Below, piece by piece: positions 40,601-49,287 of a DNA stretch of 64,000 nt (position 1 is its first letter; every line of letters begins with the position of its first letter). A program made the position numbers and the translations under genes. This stretch comes from Haematobia irritans (taxonomy: Eukaryota; Arthropoda; Insecta; Diptera; Muscidae), in assembly GCF_050003625.1 (NCBI RefSeq), contig NC_134398.1, forward strand, positions 98,931,479-98,995,478, given 5' to 3'. The notes below the pieces were generated by a model. That model searched no databases and was not told the origin of the DNA. It was given only the letters and a program-made list of their open reading frames with translations.

Positions 40601-42822
40601 TGACAGTCAAATTTAAGATCCTGTTTCAAGAGTTGTGGCTACAGAATCTAGGTTGGGATGATCCTTTACCCGAGAGATTAGCTGCAATATGGCACAAATA
40701 TCGGTGTGATTTGACTAATCTGGACAACCTAAGATTGAGACGCTTTATTGAGAACCGGAATGAGATGCAGCTGCACGGGTTCTGTGACGCGTCAACTAAG
40801 GCATACGCAGCGGTCATATTTTGCCGATCTTTAGACGACGAGGGGAATGTTCACGTTTCAATTATGGCATCGAAGACACGCGTTGCACCCCTGAAACAAG
40901 TCTCATTGCCCAGATTGGAGCTCTGTGGAGCGTTGCTTTTGACAAGATTAATGAAAACAGTTGTGGCAAGTTTAGGACAACAGAATATGGAGATATTTGC
41001 CTGGTGTGATTCCACCGTCGTATTGTCATGGCTATCTATTCAACCTGCCAGACTGAAGACATTTGTCGCCAATCGGACATCGGAGATACTAGACTCGCTT
41101 CCTAGGAATGTGTGGCGTCATGTCCGATCTAAACAAAACCCAGCCGACTGCGCATCAAGGGGAGTTATGGCTGAGCAACTTTTGGATTTCGATTTATGGT
41201 GGAATGGGCCCAGATGGTTGAGGGAACCATTGAACTGTGCAGAACACGATAACGATTTAGATCCAATAGACAATGAACAGATTGACGTCGAAATGAAGCA
41301 TCAGACAACGCTCGTATCATGTCCAGATACTTCGCAATTTCCATTGAATGCTTTGATTGAAAGAACATCATCCTGGTCGAGAGTACTACGTATAATGACG
41401 TATGTGATTCGTTTTAGCAAGAATACAAGGACACATCAGAAATCGAAACATTCATATTTGACGTTGGCTGAACTTGATGAGGCTAGAATACAATGTTTGA
41501 GTTTGGCTCAAGAATGTTTCATGGAAGAGAAGAGATGTTTACAGAGAGGGGAGCCTATTAGCTCCAAGTCAAGACTTTTGAGGCTGTCACCATTTATCGA
41601 TGATAAGGGATTGCTACGTGTTGGAGGTCGTATCGAAAATTCGCAACTGTCTGAGGATACACGTCATCCCATTATCCTGCCGAAAAATCATAATGTCACA
41701 CGTATGATCGTCAACGAGGAACACAAAACTAATCTGCACCCTGGAGTTTTCTCATTGTTTGTAATTATCCGACAGCAATATTGGATCATAGGAGCCAGAA
41801 ATTTGATACGAAAGGTTACCCACGAATGTTTGAGATGTTTCCGTTACTCACGACAGACAACCGAGCAACGAATGGCAGATCTTCCATCAGTAAGAGTTAG
41901 ACAGGCATTTCCATTTGAGAACTCAGGCTGCGACTATGCAGGACCTTTCATCTTGAAGCTACACAGAGGCAGGAATGCAAAGACGTCCAAGGGATACGTG
42001 TGCCTATTTGTCTGCATGGTCACATCAGCAATCCACCTGGAACTGGTCACTGATATGAGTACAGATTCATTTTTGTCTGCGCTGCGAATTTTCATGGCTC
42101 GGAGAGGCAAGTGTTCCACAATATTCAGCGACAACGGCAGGAATTTCATTGGTGGACGACGTAAACTAGACGAGATGTATCGACAACTACAATCAGAAGA
42201 CCACAACATTGCAGTAGCGACAGCTTTGGCTAAGGAACGCATAAAATGGGTATTTATACCCCCGTATTCGCCTCATTGGGGAGGCATTTGGGAGTCGGCT
42301 GTCCGGTCAGTGAAATTACACATGAAGCGTGTGATTGGCAATACTATCCTAACGTTTGAGCAGATGCGCACGCTTTTGGCGCAAATCGAGGCAGTTGTCA
42401 ATTCCAGACCATTGGGAATTGCTCCAGACACAGAGATAGACTACCTTTCACCCTCACACTTTCTAATTGGTCGACCTGCGACGATGGTACCCGAAGGAGA
42501 TCTGACACACTTGGCTGCGAATCGACTCGATTATTGGCAGCACGTTCAGGCCATGCATCAAGGCTTCTGGAAGCGATGGAGCAGAGAGTACTTGACTTCC
42601 TTACAGCAACGTCCGAAGTGGACAAAGATAACCCAAAACATTGAATTGAATGATCTCGTCCTAGTCAAGGAGGACAATACACCACCAGCCGTATGGGTCA
42701 CGGGACGCGTGACTGAAACTTTTCCAGGCAAGGATGGCCTTGTGAGAGTTGCCAGACTTCGCACTACCCAGGGCGAAATGACCAGACCGATAACGAAGCT
42801 TGTGAAGTTACCTATATGCTGA
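37681..42822 (+). CDS. BEL/Pao Gag-Pol polyprotein, intact
   Basis: This single 1,713-residue ORF encodes every function of a BEL element. Gag-like DUF1759 region (about 20-310: IRIEPFTGNYKDWCAFKDLF). Zinc knuckles CFKCSASDHLLHKC (333-346) and CFNCLGKGHTANAC (367-380), then CKTCKRKHH. Aspartic protease LLDTASELSYIT (D464). RT with LRIVFDGSF, YGTACAPFLAVRVLQQ and catalytic YVDD (866-869). Peptidase_A17-type region. RNase H GFCDASTKAYAAVIF (D1036) and WCDSTVVLSWL. Integrase zinc part (HPGVFSLFVIIRQQYW, CLRC) and DDE core D1418 (CDYAGPF), D1484 (FSDNGRNF) and E1538 (GIWESAV). DUF5641 tail with LSPSHFLIGRPA, ending KLVKLPIC. All catalytic residues are present. The start is the first Met in frame, followed by an acidic-free stretch typical for Gag. 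No envelope ORF follows. Confidence 0.96.
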   Translation: MADEMNVVLKNIRVLKASLTRAHTFANEPIDNLTVEDLNVRISRLDNLWVKFEEWTTRLYDYEEIDGYTCPDQDIATYEEKYLSTKGRFETLKRSLGPRESTPNLNDAFSRFADQQSSILQRVAEVPSQSRGELPKIRIEPFTGNYKDWCAFKDLFSSTIGSRTDLSDVQKFHYLTSLLRDDASRLIRHLQVSDASYSIAWERLEERYDRPRHIVTSYIETFMSLKPAKEEDPVGLRKISDTTHEVIRGLDAIGKNGRDPWLLHLLSGKLDAETRRRWFEHSRDEADPTVGIFLKFLDQRCEQLELGSKRHKQHGGRQQSMTTMVATGDSRSCFKCSASDHLLHKCPQFLSLSIDQRRSFVRVGNLCFNCLGKGHTANACSSNNRCKTCKRKHHSLTHQEEAVDSPSSSRDAAVADRHVSLSSVPESFAAGTRSVRGLSHILPTALVEVRNHKGEYVPCRVLLDTASELSYITENFLKKTGISRQPSRISLSGISSIKADTTNGHCFIQMRSRVMDKTIDARVHVLNKITSNMPRFMLERSLLDRFANVKLADPAFNRPSEVDILIGAGYVWDIFTMDKIRDQHDNIVAVSSIFGWIVTGVAYSEQQAAATSMVSLVDVDDLLRSFWEIEENFISPSADEPFHVVEEHFRTTHGRASDGKYVVELPFVNEEPAFADTLSGAMTRFRATERRLEKDLNLKKQYTNFMNEYKSLGHMRELSENEINVTDGRIFYLPHHPIVGKKLRIVFDGSFKDSTGHSLNSKLHIGSPIQRNLFAVCLRFRFHRYVFTADIVKMFRQIWVAEKHRNFQRIVWREDSKEKLRHFELCTVTYGTACAPFLAVRVLQQIAEDYRDTHPNASRILMEDFYVDDVLTGASSEITLQQYRDELVDLFSKCGLELGKWVSNSPKIKEQASDNENDFLRLDSDLTKVLGIYWDSEDFIFYRVRLNSSSLATKRMVLSDVARVFDPLGLVSPVTVKFKILFQELWLQNLGWDDPLPERLAAIWHKYRCDLTNLDNLRLRRFIENRNEMQLHGFCDASTKAYAAVIFCRSLDDEGNVHVSIMASKTRVAPLKQVSLPRLELCGALLLTRLMKTVVASLGQQNMEIFAWCDSTVVLSWLSIQPARLKTFVANRTSEILDSLPRNVWRHVRSKQNPADCASRGVMAEQLLDFDLWWNGPRWLREPLNCAEHDNDLDPIDNEQIDVEMKHQTTLVSCPDTSQFPLNALIERTSSWSRVLRIMTYVIRFSKNTRTHQKSKHSYLTLAELDEARIQCLSLAQECFMEEKRCLQRGEPISSKSRLLRLSPFIDDKGLLRVGGRIENSQLSEDTRHPIILPKNHNVTRMIVNEEHKTNLHPGVFSLFVIIRQQYWIIGARNLIRKVTHECLRCFRYSRQTTEQRMADLPSVRVRQAFPFENSGCDYAGPFILKLHRGRNAKTSKGYVCLFVCMVTSAIHLELVTDMSTDSFLSALRIFMARRGKCSTIFSDNGRNFIGGRRKLDEMYRQLQSEDHNIAVATALAKERIKWVFIPPYSPHWGGIWESAVRSVKLHMKRVIGNTILTFEQMRTLLAQIEAVVNSRPLGIAPDTEIDYLSPSHFLIGRPATMVPEGDLTHLAANRLDYWQHVQAMHQGFWKRWSREYLTSLQQRPKWTKITQNIELNDLVLVKEDNTPPAVWVTGRVTETFPGKDGLVRVARLRTTQGEMTRPITKLVKLPIC

Positions 42823-42847
42823 AACGCTGTTTCAGGGCCGCCCGGGA

Positions 42848-43100
42848 TGTTGATGAATGGATGAACACTACCTTTATTTTGCATCATTTGTCCTTTTTTT
42901 GTATTTCGTACCTTTTACTTATTTTCCATCACTGTATTTTCTTTTCTGTCATCTCAGTTCTTTTTTGTATTTTTATTTAGTCAGACAAATTTATTCAAGT
43001 AGATCGGTCAAGTCAAATACAGTCCACTAAGGCAAATAAACTCCGCTGTCATTATTTCGAAAGGTTTTAGTTGGGGTTTATCGAGACAAATTCATAAACA
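42848..43100 (+). repeat. BEL E3 3' LTR
   Basis: It is 253 bp, preceded by CAGGGCCGCCCGGGA, a weak purine-rich tract, and followed by the duplicated CCACA. It matches the 5' LTR throughout as far as I can read. Confidence 0.95.
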
Positions 43101-44562
43101 CCACATGTATCTGGGAAACGCCGAGTGTAGAACAAAATTTTCCAGAAACTGTTGGATGCACTGGTGGTCAGGACAGTATTTCCAGCGCTGAGGCCAGGAA
43201 TGGACTTCGTACGCAAAAGTTGCAACGGAACTTGAAATAGGACATTATTCCCCACCATTCGGTGTACCACATGTATCTGGGAAACGCCGAGTGTAGAACA
43301 AAATTTTCCAGAAACTGTTGGATGCACTGGTGGTCAAGACAGTATTTCCAGCGCTGAGGCCAGGAATGGACTTTGTGCACAAAAGTGTGAACGGAACTTG
43401 ATAGAGGACGTTATTCCCTACAATGTGGTATACCACATGTATCTGGGAAACGCCGAGTGTAGACCAAAATTCCCCAGAAACTCTTGGTCGCACTGGTGGT
43501 CAGGACAGTATTTCCAGCGCTGAGGCCAGGAATGGACTTCGTACACAAAAGTCACAACGGAACTTGATAGAGGACATTATTCCCCACAATTTGGTGTACC
43601 ACATGTATCTGGGAAACGCCGAGTGTAGAACAAAATTTTCCAGAAACTGTTGGACGCACTGGTGGTCAGGACAGTATTTCCAGCGCTGAGGCCAGGGATG
43701 GACTTCGTACACAAAAGTGACAACGGAACTTGATAGAGGGCATCAATACCTACAATTTGGTATGCCACATGTATCTGAGAAACGCCGAGTGTAGAACAAA
43801 ATTTTCCAGAAACTGTTGGACGCACTGGTGGTCAGGACATTATTTCCAGCGCTGAGGCCAGGATTGGACTTTGTACACGAAAGTGACAACGGAACTTGAT
43901 AGAGGACATTATTCCCCACAATTTGGTGTACCACATGTATCTGGGAAACGCCGAGTGTAGAACAAAATTTTCCAGAAACTGTTGGATGCACTGGTGGTCA
44001 GGACAGTATTTCCAGCGCTGAGGTCAGGAATGGACTTCGTGCACAAAAGTGACAACGGAACTTGATAGAGGACGTTATTCCCTACAATTTGGTATACCAC
44101 ATGTATCTGGGAAACGCCGAGTGTAGAACAAAATTCCCCAGAAACTCTTGGTCGCACTGGTGGTCAGGACAGTATTTCCAGCGCTGAGGTCAGGAATGGA
44201 CTTCGTACACAAAAGTGACAACGGAACTTGATAGAGGACATTATTCCCTACAATTTTATATACCACATGTATCTAGGAAACGCCAAGTGTAGAACAAAAT
44301 TTTCCATAAACTCTTGGTCGCACTGGTGGTCAGGACAGTATTTCCAGCGCTGAGGCCAGGAATGGACTTCGTACACGAAAGTGACAACGGAACTTGATAG
44401 AGGACATTATTCCCCACAATTTGGTGTACCACATGTATCTGGGAAACGCCGAGTGTAGAACAAAATTTTCCAGAAACTGTTGGACGCACTGGTGGTCAGG
44501 ACAGTATTTCCAGCGCTGAGGCTAGGATTGGACTTTGTACACGAAAGTGACAACGGAACTTG
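43101..44562 (+). repeat. 166-bp satellite array, 8 full units plus a partial
   Basis: Units begin CCACATGTATCTGGGAAACG at 43101, 43267, 43433, 43599, 43765, 43931, 44097, 44263 and 44429: eight steps of exactly 166 bp, with the last unit cut after about 134 bp. Shared variants link units four apart. Units 3 and 7 both have CCCCAGAAACTCTTGGTCGC, units 2 and 6 both have GTGCACAAAAG with GACGTTATTCCCTACAAT, and units 5 and 9 both have TTGGACTTTGTACACGAAAG. This suggests a 664-bp higher-order repeat. Minus-strand open frames across the array are frame accidents. Confidence 0.95.
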
Positions 44563-44920
44563 TCACTTTCAAACTTAAAAGCCAAAAATAAACATTAAAC
44601 ACGAAAGGGACAACAGGACATAAAATGGGGAATTAATAACTTAAATTCTTTCGTATGTACAAAGATCATTTATTACATTTTTACAATGTTTTTTCTTTTC
44701 AATAATTATTGTGATGACATGTCGATCGTGGAAAGGGTGCATATTTAAAGCACGTGTTTCGAATGTTATGTTATCTTGGTAACTCTGCTAAAAGTGTTAT
44801 AACACGTAGCATAATGGCGGGCTGGTGTATAACAGATTCCATGAGATATGTGTGTAAGGTAATTTCACTTAAAGAGCTCATTACACATATTTTTGTTTTC
44901 ATTAACAATGTAGATTATTA
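44563..44920. other. Unassigned AT-rich stretch right of the satellite
   Basis: No gene is recognised. A plus-strand frame from 44754 (MFRMLCYLGNSAKSVITRSI) is of unknown meaning. The last bases (GTAGATTATTA) flank the DNA element that follows. Confidence 0.4.
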
Positions 44921-45710
44921 CCCTGCCAGCATTTTTTGGATTTGACGGCGCTTCTAAGAATCCCCACCACGTCGAAAACAATCGCATACGACATCCAAAA
45001 TTCGCCGGAAAAGCGCCGTCACTATTGAGAAGTTGTACCACGCCAAGTTACTACAAAAAAGTATCTCATGAGTGCAATTATTAGGTGCCTTTTTTAATAA
45101 ATTTAGAATGATGCCAATAAGATCCCCTTCAAACAATCAGAAAAGGTGCATTATAAGATAGTTGTAAAAGAATCATTGTGGTCAAGTGAAACACGATTGT
45201 TTAGTTGGTTATTAATTTGATTAAACATTTATAAATTCTTATAAATATAGCATTTATACCACTATCACAACACATTTAACATATTTTTTTTTCATTAATA
45301 ATAGAATGATGTTGATTTACTAGTGGCAAGTTACATGTTGTTTATCAGCCAGGGTTTTTATTCTCGATGGAGCGTGTCTGTAAAATATCTGAAAAACAAT
45401 CCCTTAATTCCATTTGGAAAGTATAAAAATTGTTCACCAATATACCTTTACAATTTTAAGCGAAATAACTATGTTTTTTTTTCCGCACTTCATTATCGAT
45501 TTTATTTAAATAAATTATAAGAAGCTAGTTGCGCTTGGTGTTTCACAAAATATAAAATGACTCTTGTAACAATAGTGATGGCAAAATACATCCATGTACA
45601 TTTCATACTTTTTCATACGCTTCCCCATCACAGTTGGCGATTGTTGCAGTGTCACTTACGAGTCTGTGGTAGCGATGAGGATGAAATGGAACTTTGAAAT
45701 GATGGCAGGG
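44921..45710. mobile_element. TA-flanked non-autonomous DNA element, 790 bp
   Basis: Ends are CCCTGCCAGCATTT (left) and AAATGATGGCAGGG (right), inverted repeats with one mismatch, each flanked by TA (44919-44920, 45711-45712). GC-richer words such as GACGGCGC and GCGCCGTC near the left end form an inner inverted repeat. There is no transposase frame. Confidence 0.75.
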
Positions 45711-45712
45711 TA

Positions 45713-46149
45713 ATTCCACATAAAAAATAAATTGATTTATGGGTAGAATAAACTACATTCATTAAAAATGTAGATTATTAATTGAACAATTAAATTGATT
45801 TATAGGAAGAATAAACTACCTCGTGCGAAAATTGAACTAAATTGCACTCCACATCTGAGATTTGCACAAAGCGTTGTTAAAACTAGGAAAATTTAATGCC
45901 TTGGTGTACTTTATAACTACAACTCAAGAAATTGCACCCTCTCCAAGGCATATTAATTAAAGGTAAAGTCACGAGCAAACGTGTGTACCCACCATGATAA
46001 TTATAATGTCAAACTAAAATGGCAGATGACTTAAGTTGACATTTTGTGTATGTGTAGTGTTGTTTTCAGCCAACAATTGTTTATTACAAAGAACAAAAAG
46101 TCATTTGAAGTTAAATATATGCCTAAGGCAGACATCAATACAAAACAAC
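45713..46149. other. AT-rich stretch with a short duplicated motif
   Basis: AAATTGATTTATGGGTAGAATAAACTAC near 45728-45755 is repeated in similar form near 45790-45817. No gene is recognised; it may be upstream sequence of the XRN1-like relic. Confidence 0.45.
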
Positions 46150-46700
46150 AACAAAAAATGGGGCGAAAATTTTCCGCTACATAAGCGAACGGTATCCTTG
46201 TCTCAGTGAATTGGCCTGGGAACAATGCGTAAGTGTGGAGTGACATGTAACAAGTTGGAGGAAATAATTATGAGCTTCTTGTGTATTCTAATTAGGTTCC
46301 CGAATTTGATAATCTTTATTTGGATATGAATGGCATTATTCACAATTGCTCCCATTCCGATGATACAAACATCCATCTCAACATAACAGGAGGATATGTT
46401 GAAGGACATATTCAACTATATTGACAAGTTGTTTTTTTCAATTAAACCACAGAAATTATTCTTTATGGCCATTGACGGCGTGGCCCCTCGTGTAAAAATG
46501 AATCAACAGCGTAGTAGACGTTTTCGCTCAGCCAAGGAAGCTGAACTTTGGAACGATTAGCACAGAGCCTAGGTAAAGTGAGAGAATACGAACGATTCGG
46601 TAGCAATTGTATTACACCAGGAACAGAATTTATGGATCGTTTGCATGAGGCATTACGCTATTTCATAAAAAATTATTGCTGATCCTATGTGCAAGAAGTG
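46150..46700 (+). pseudogene. pcm: XRN1/pacman 5'-3' exoribonuclease relic, N-terminus
   Basis: From ATG at 46158, after a small deletion, the frame reads FRYISERYPCLSELAWEQC. A 67-bp GT-AG intron follows (46229-46295). Exon 2 gives VPEFDNLYLDMNGIIHNCSH, then after a shift [40 protein letters not shown], and near 46620 GTEFMDRLHEALRYFIKN. These are the conserved N-terminal segments of the XRN family (LYLDMNGIIH and the [10 protein letters not shown] block), which form the exonuclease active site of the mRNA 5'-3' decay enzyme. Several frameshifts and stops mark it as dead. The retained intron argues against a retrocopy. It is cut at about 46700 by a repeat. Confidence 0.87.
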
Positions 46701-46703
46701 CAG

Positions 46704-47055
46704 AGTTACCCATCAAAAATTTGGAAGTTCTTCCAAAGGCACAACTTTAAAAGAACTTCCAGAAGATGTACTCCCAATGATGTTCTTCATTTTAACTACA
46801 CAGGAAGTTCTTTTCATTCAATTTTTTGTAACATGTTTTATTCATATTTTTAATTGGTAATGTTAAATTTTTGTTTCAAATTGGTTAAATACTGTTTAAG
46901 AATTCATAAAATGGTACAAATTATTTAAATTTTGTCGAAAAAATGCTAAATTCAATCTGAAAAAATTATGAATTTTTGAAAATATTTGAGGTCAAACGTT
47001 TCAGACAAGCGTTAGAATCCATTAAAAATTATAAAAAAATCAAAAATTATTTATT
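46704..47055 (+). repeat. Copy of the CCCAGCAAAA element's left part
   Basis: From TACCCATCAAAAATTTGGAA this stretch matches 9935-10260 in order and orientation: CCAGAAGATGTACT.CCAATGATGTTCTT, then AAGAATTCATAAAATGGTAC, then CATTAAAAATTATAAAAAA. The left terminal repeat is mutated (CCCATC) and the right end is not found. Confidence 0.75.
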
Positions 47056-47079
47056 ATTTATCTTTCCGATATTATGAGG

Positions 47080-47700
47080 TATTGCTCAATTCAATTCTAT
47101 TAGCTTTCCGTGCAGATGTGTCCAATAAATAGTTATAGGACATAAATACATTGTCTGCATCTTCAATCAATTCTTTGGCTCCATAATATGAACACATTTT
47201 GAGTTTTTACCTACTTTAACCACGTCTTCAATGTCCATTAAATCCAGATCATCTTTGCGCGATTCCACACGATGGTGAAAGGCACAAGTTCTTTTTTGGA
47301 CTCGCAATCGACAAATCGATCTGTGTTTTATTTGAATTGCCCTGTTCTCGCAATACCTCGGGATATATACACAATTGATCTCTGGATCCCAAAACCATCG
47401 CCCTCGTAAATGAGTAAGATGTCCGCTTTAATTCTTACATAGCTTGCGTTAGTTGTGAATGGGTACCTCAAGTACCCATTATATATATATTATTTTAGGA
47501 AGACCCCAGCTACCACCCTTGGGCTTTGCACGAGCAATCATTTACAGGTGCTCCGCCTAAATAGGATTGTTTTTAAAATAATTGATGGCGGTGCTGTTTG
47601 TTGTATTTGCATCTTCATTTCCTCTTTTCGGGATTGCAGCCATTCCAAAGATGAACATAAGGTTTTACCGGTTCCTATGACAAAGTTTTTGTTTTAAGCT
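47080..47700 (-). pseudogene. RTEL1: RTEL1-like helicase relic
   Basis: This is a minus-strand remnant of the N-terminal helicase domain of RTEL1, an iron-sulphur DNA helicase of telomere and replication maintenance. From upstream: GTGKTLCSSLEWLQSRKEEM (Walker A, with two leucines lost), GSWGLPKIIY, THSQLTQAM then a stop in place of one residue, [20 protein letters not shown] and [18 protein letters not shown]. After a frameshift come [20 protein letters not shown] and [16 protein letters not shown], the cysteine-bearing Fe-S region. It ends with fragments of the YNYLLD segment near 47110. Multiple stops and shifts are present. It lies head-on to the XRN1 relic. Confidence 0.87.
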
Positions 47701-47959
47701 GAGTACTATGTTCAGTTTTCAAGCTAAAAACAAGCTTGTTTTCTCGGTTACTTTTTTAATTAACTAATTTAGAAATATAAAATTATTTGCAATCAATTCC
47801 TTGGATATTTTCCATCCATTATTTGGCAAGACTCGATCAAAATATAATCGTCTTCATAAATATATTTGTACTTTTAATTTCGTGTTTTGTTGAAAAAACC
47901 GAACATAGTACTCACCTTTATTGGTGGTTACATTGTTATAGATTATTTTATACCCGTTG

Positions 47960-48218
47960 TGGATTCCAGAAAACCATTTGATCCATCTCGTAGACATATG
48001 ATGACCTTTTCCATATAAGCTCTTTGAACTTCATAGGGATCCCATGATTTATTGCTATTACATCTCTTAGATTCCTTAATGCCTCAATTCGTACACTCGA
48101 ACCATAGTGTTTCAATTTAGCAATACATTCTTCAACATTTATTTGCCTTATGCCTCCGTCATATTGTGATTCTTTGAGCTGTTCCCGAATTGTAATTTTG
48201 CGCACTTTGAATTCGGTT
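47960..48218 (-). pseudogene. TEX10/IPI1-like N-terminal relic
   Basis: The minus frame reads TEFKVRKITIREQLKESQYD, then [20 protein letters not shown] and [16 protein letters not shown]. This fits the N-terminus of TEX10 (Ipi1_N family): a FK...I.I.EQLKE segment followed by the first HEAT-like repeat with a HY..V...AL..L+D pattern. The family works in ribosome large-subunit maturation (Rix1/PELP1 complex). The rest of the protein is missing, and no start Met or upstream exon could be confirmed. One exon-sized piece remains. Confidence 0.68.
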
Positions 48219-49180
48219 TAGCGTTTTTGTGAACATAGTATATATATAAATAAAAGAGTTTTTTAAGAAAATTCTTTTATTTTCTCCCCAGTTTCTAACA
48301 AGTAGGCAAAAGTTTCGTAAAACTAACCCCATACTAATAACACAATGTAAATAAAAGCAATATATATGTAAACAAAGAATGTAAACAAATCTACTAAACG
48401 TAAACAAAGCCTTTGACAAGATGAATGTCGATATTAGTCACCTGATTGCATGACTTTACCTGGATTAATATGCCTTGCACCCTCTCATAGAAGAACAACT
48501 GAACCAAATGTAAAGAAAAAACTATTGGCGCCAAATCATTACCACTTTTACCATACAGTAGTTCTTTCTGACAACTTTTGGGAACCGTACAAAAAATTCT
48601 TTTGCTTTATCATATTGAACTTATATGTACGGTCATTGAACTTTATACACACGTTTTGTTCATAAAATGCGTAGCATATTACGGGTAAAGAAAGGTGGTC
48701 GATGTTATTGAGACATTGAAAAGAGCACCACCACGCAATATCTCCGGCCTTACTGCTCGTCGGTGGGTAGGGTTCTATGTGCTACAATGTCTCGGATACC
48801 ACTGTGCCACATATAAATTCTTATCTTTGTAAACGCGTGCTGAGAATATCAAGACGGACAGATGTAGGGTGAAATCAGTGTACACTTAAAAGGTAGAATT
48901 ATTAGCCAGCTGATTGCAATTTTTTATTTTGACAGAACAATTCTGTCAGTTATTGCGTTTTTCTTTGTTGTATTTATGTAGTAAACAAAAGTTTCAAAAA
49001 TATAAGAAAATATATTTTAAAACAAGAAAGTAATTGTTTCAAAAGAGTGGAAGAAATAAAATGAAAACAATGCGGAAATATTCTATTTTTGGCAAAAGAG
49101 ACACTGCAGCACGTGGATAATTATTTGTAAATTCAAGTGGATGTTGGCTTTAGATTGAAGTGCTTGGGCGATGATTGATT
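48219..49180. other. Non-coding AT-rich stretch
   Basis: I see no gene or RNA. A plus frame at 48450-48665 (LAPSHRRTTEPNVKKKLLAP) has no recognised motif. The segment separates the TEX10-like relic from a coding-like relic interrupted by LINE D. Confidence 0.45.
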
Positions 49181-49184
49181 TATA

Positions 49185-49287
49185 TTTTTATGGAACCAAT
49201 ATTGGATTTGCAAGTAGATACGACTTTTTTGCCTGTCCTAATGTGTTTGATGGTTGGCACCAATCATCCAAATTGCCTCCAGATGAA
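49185..49287 (+). pseudogene. Unidentified coding relic, left part
   Basis: The plus frame reads LDLQVDTTFLPVLMCLMVGT then NHPNCLQM up to the target duplication CCAGATGAA of LINE D. Removing the LINE and one duplication, the frame continues as KGIGPNHIELSPDSLEAYIQ at 51430. This continuity across an insertion is the reason to call it coding. I do not recognise the protein. Confidence 0.5.

Larger units (their letters stand above)
36424..43100 (+). mobile_element. Intact BEL/Pao retrotransposon E3
   Basis: This complete 6,677-bp element has a 5' LTR (36424-36676), a leader of about 1 kb, one 1,713-codon gag-pol ORF (37681-42822), a purine-rich tract and a 3' LTR (42848-43100). Target duplication is CCACA (36419-36423 and 43101-43105), inside a satellite monomer. 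Both LTRs are 253 bp, and reading them side by side I find no difference. No stop or frameshift is seen. It is probably the youngest insertion in the window and potentially autonomous. Confidence 0.95.

Noticed and set aside
38199..42887. Minus-strand frames opposite the BEL ORF
   Set aside because: Antisense shadows of a clear polyprotein; no recognisable domains.
43101..44562. Tandem array as CRISPR or as protein-coding repeats (minus frames of about 82 codons)
   Set aside because: The 166-bp unit has no spacers, and 166 is not a multiple of three, so the frames restart in each monomer by chance. This is satellite DNA.
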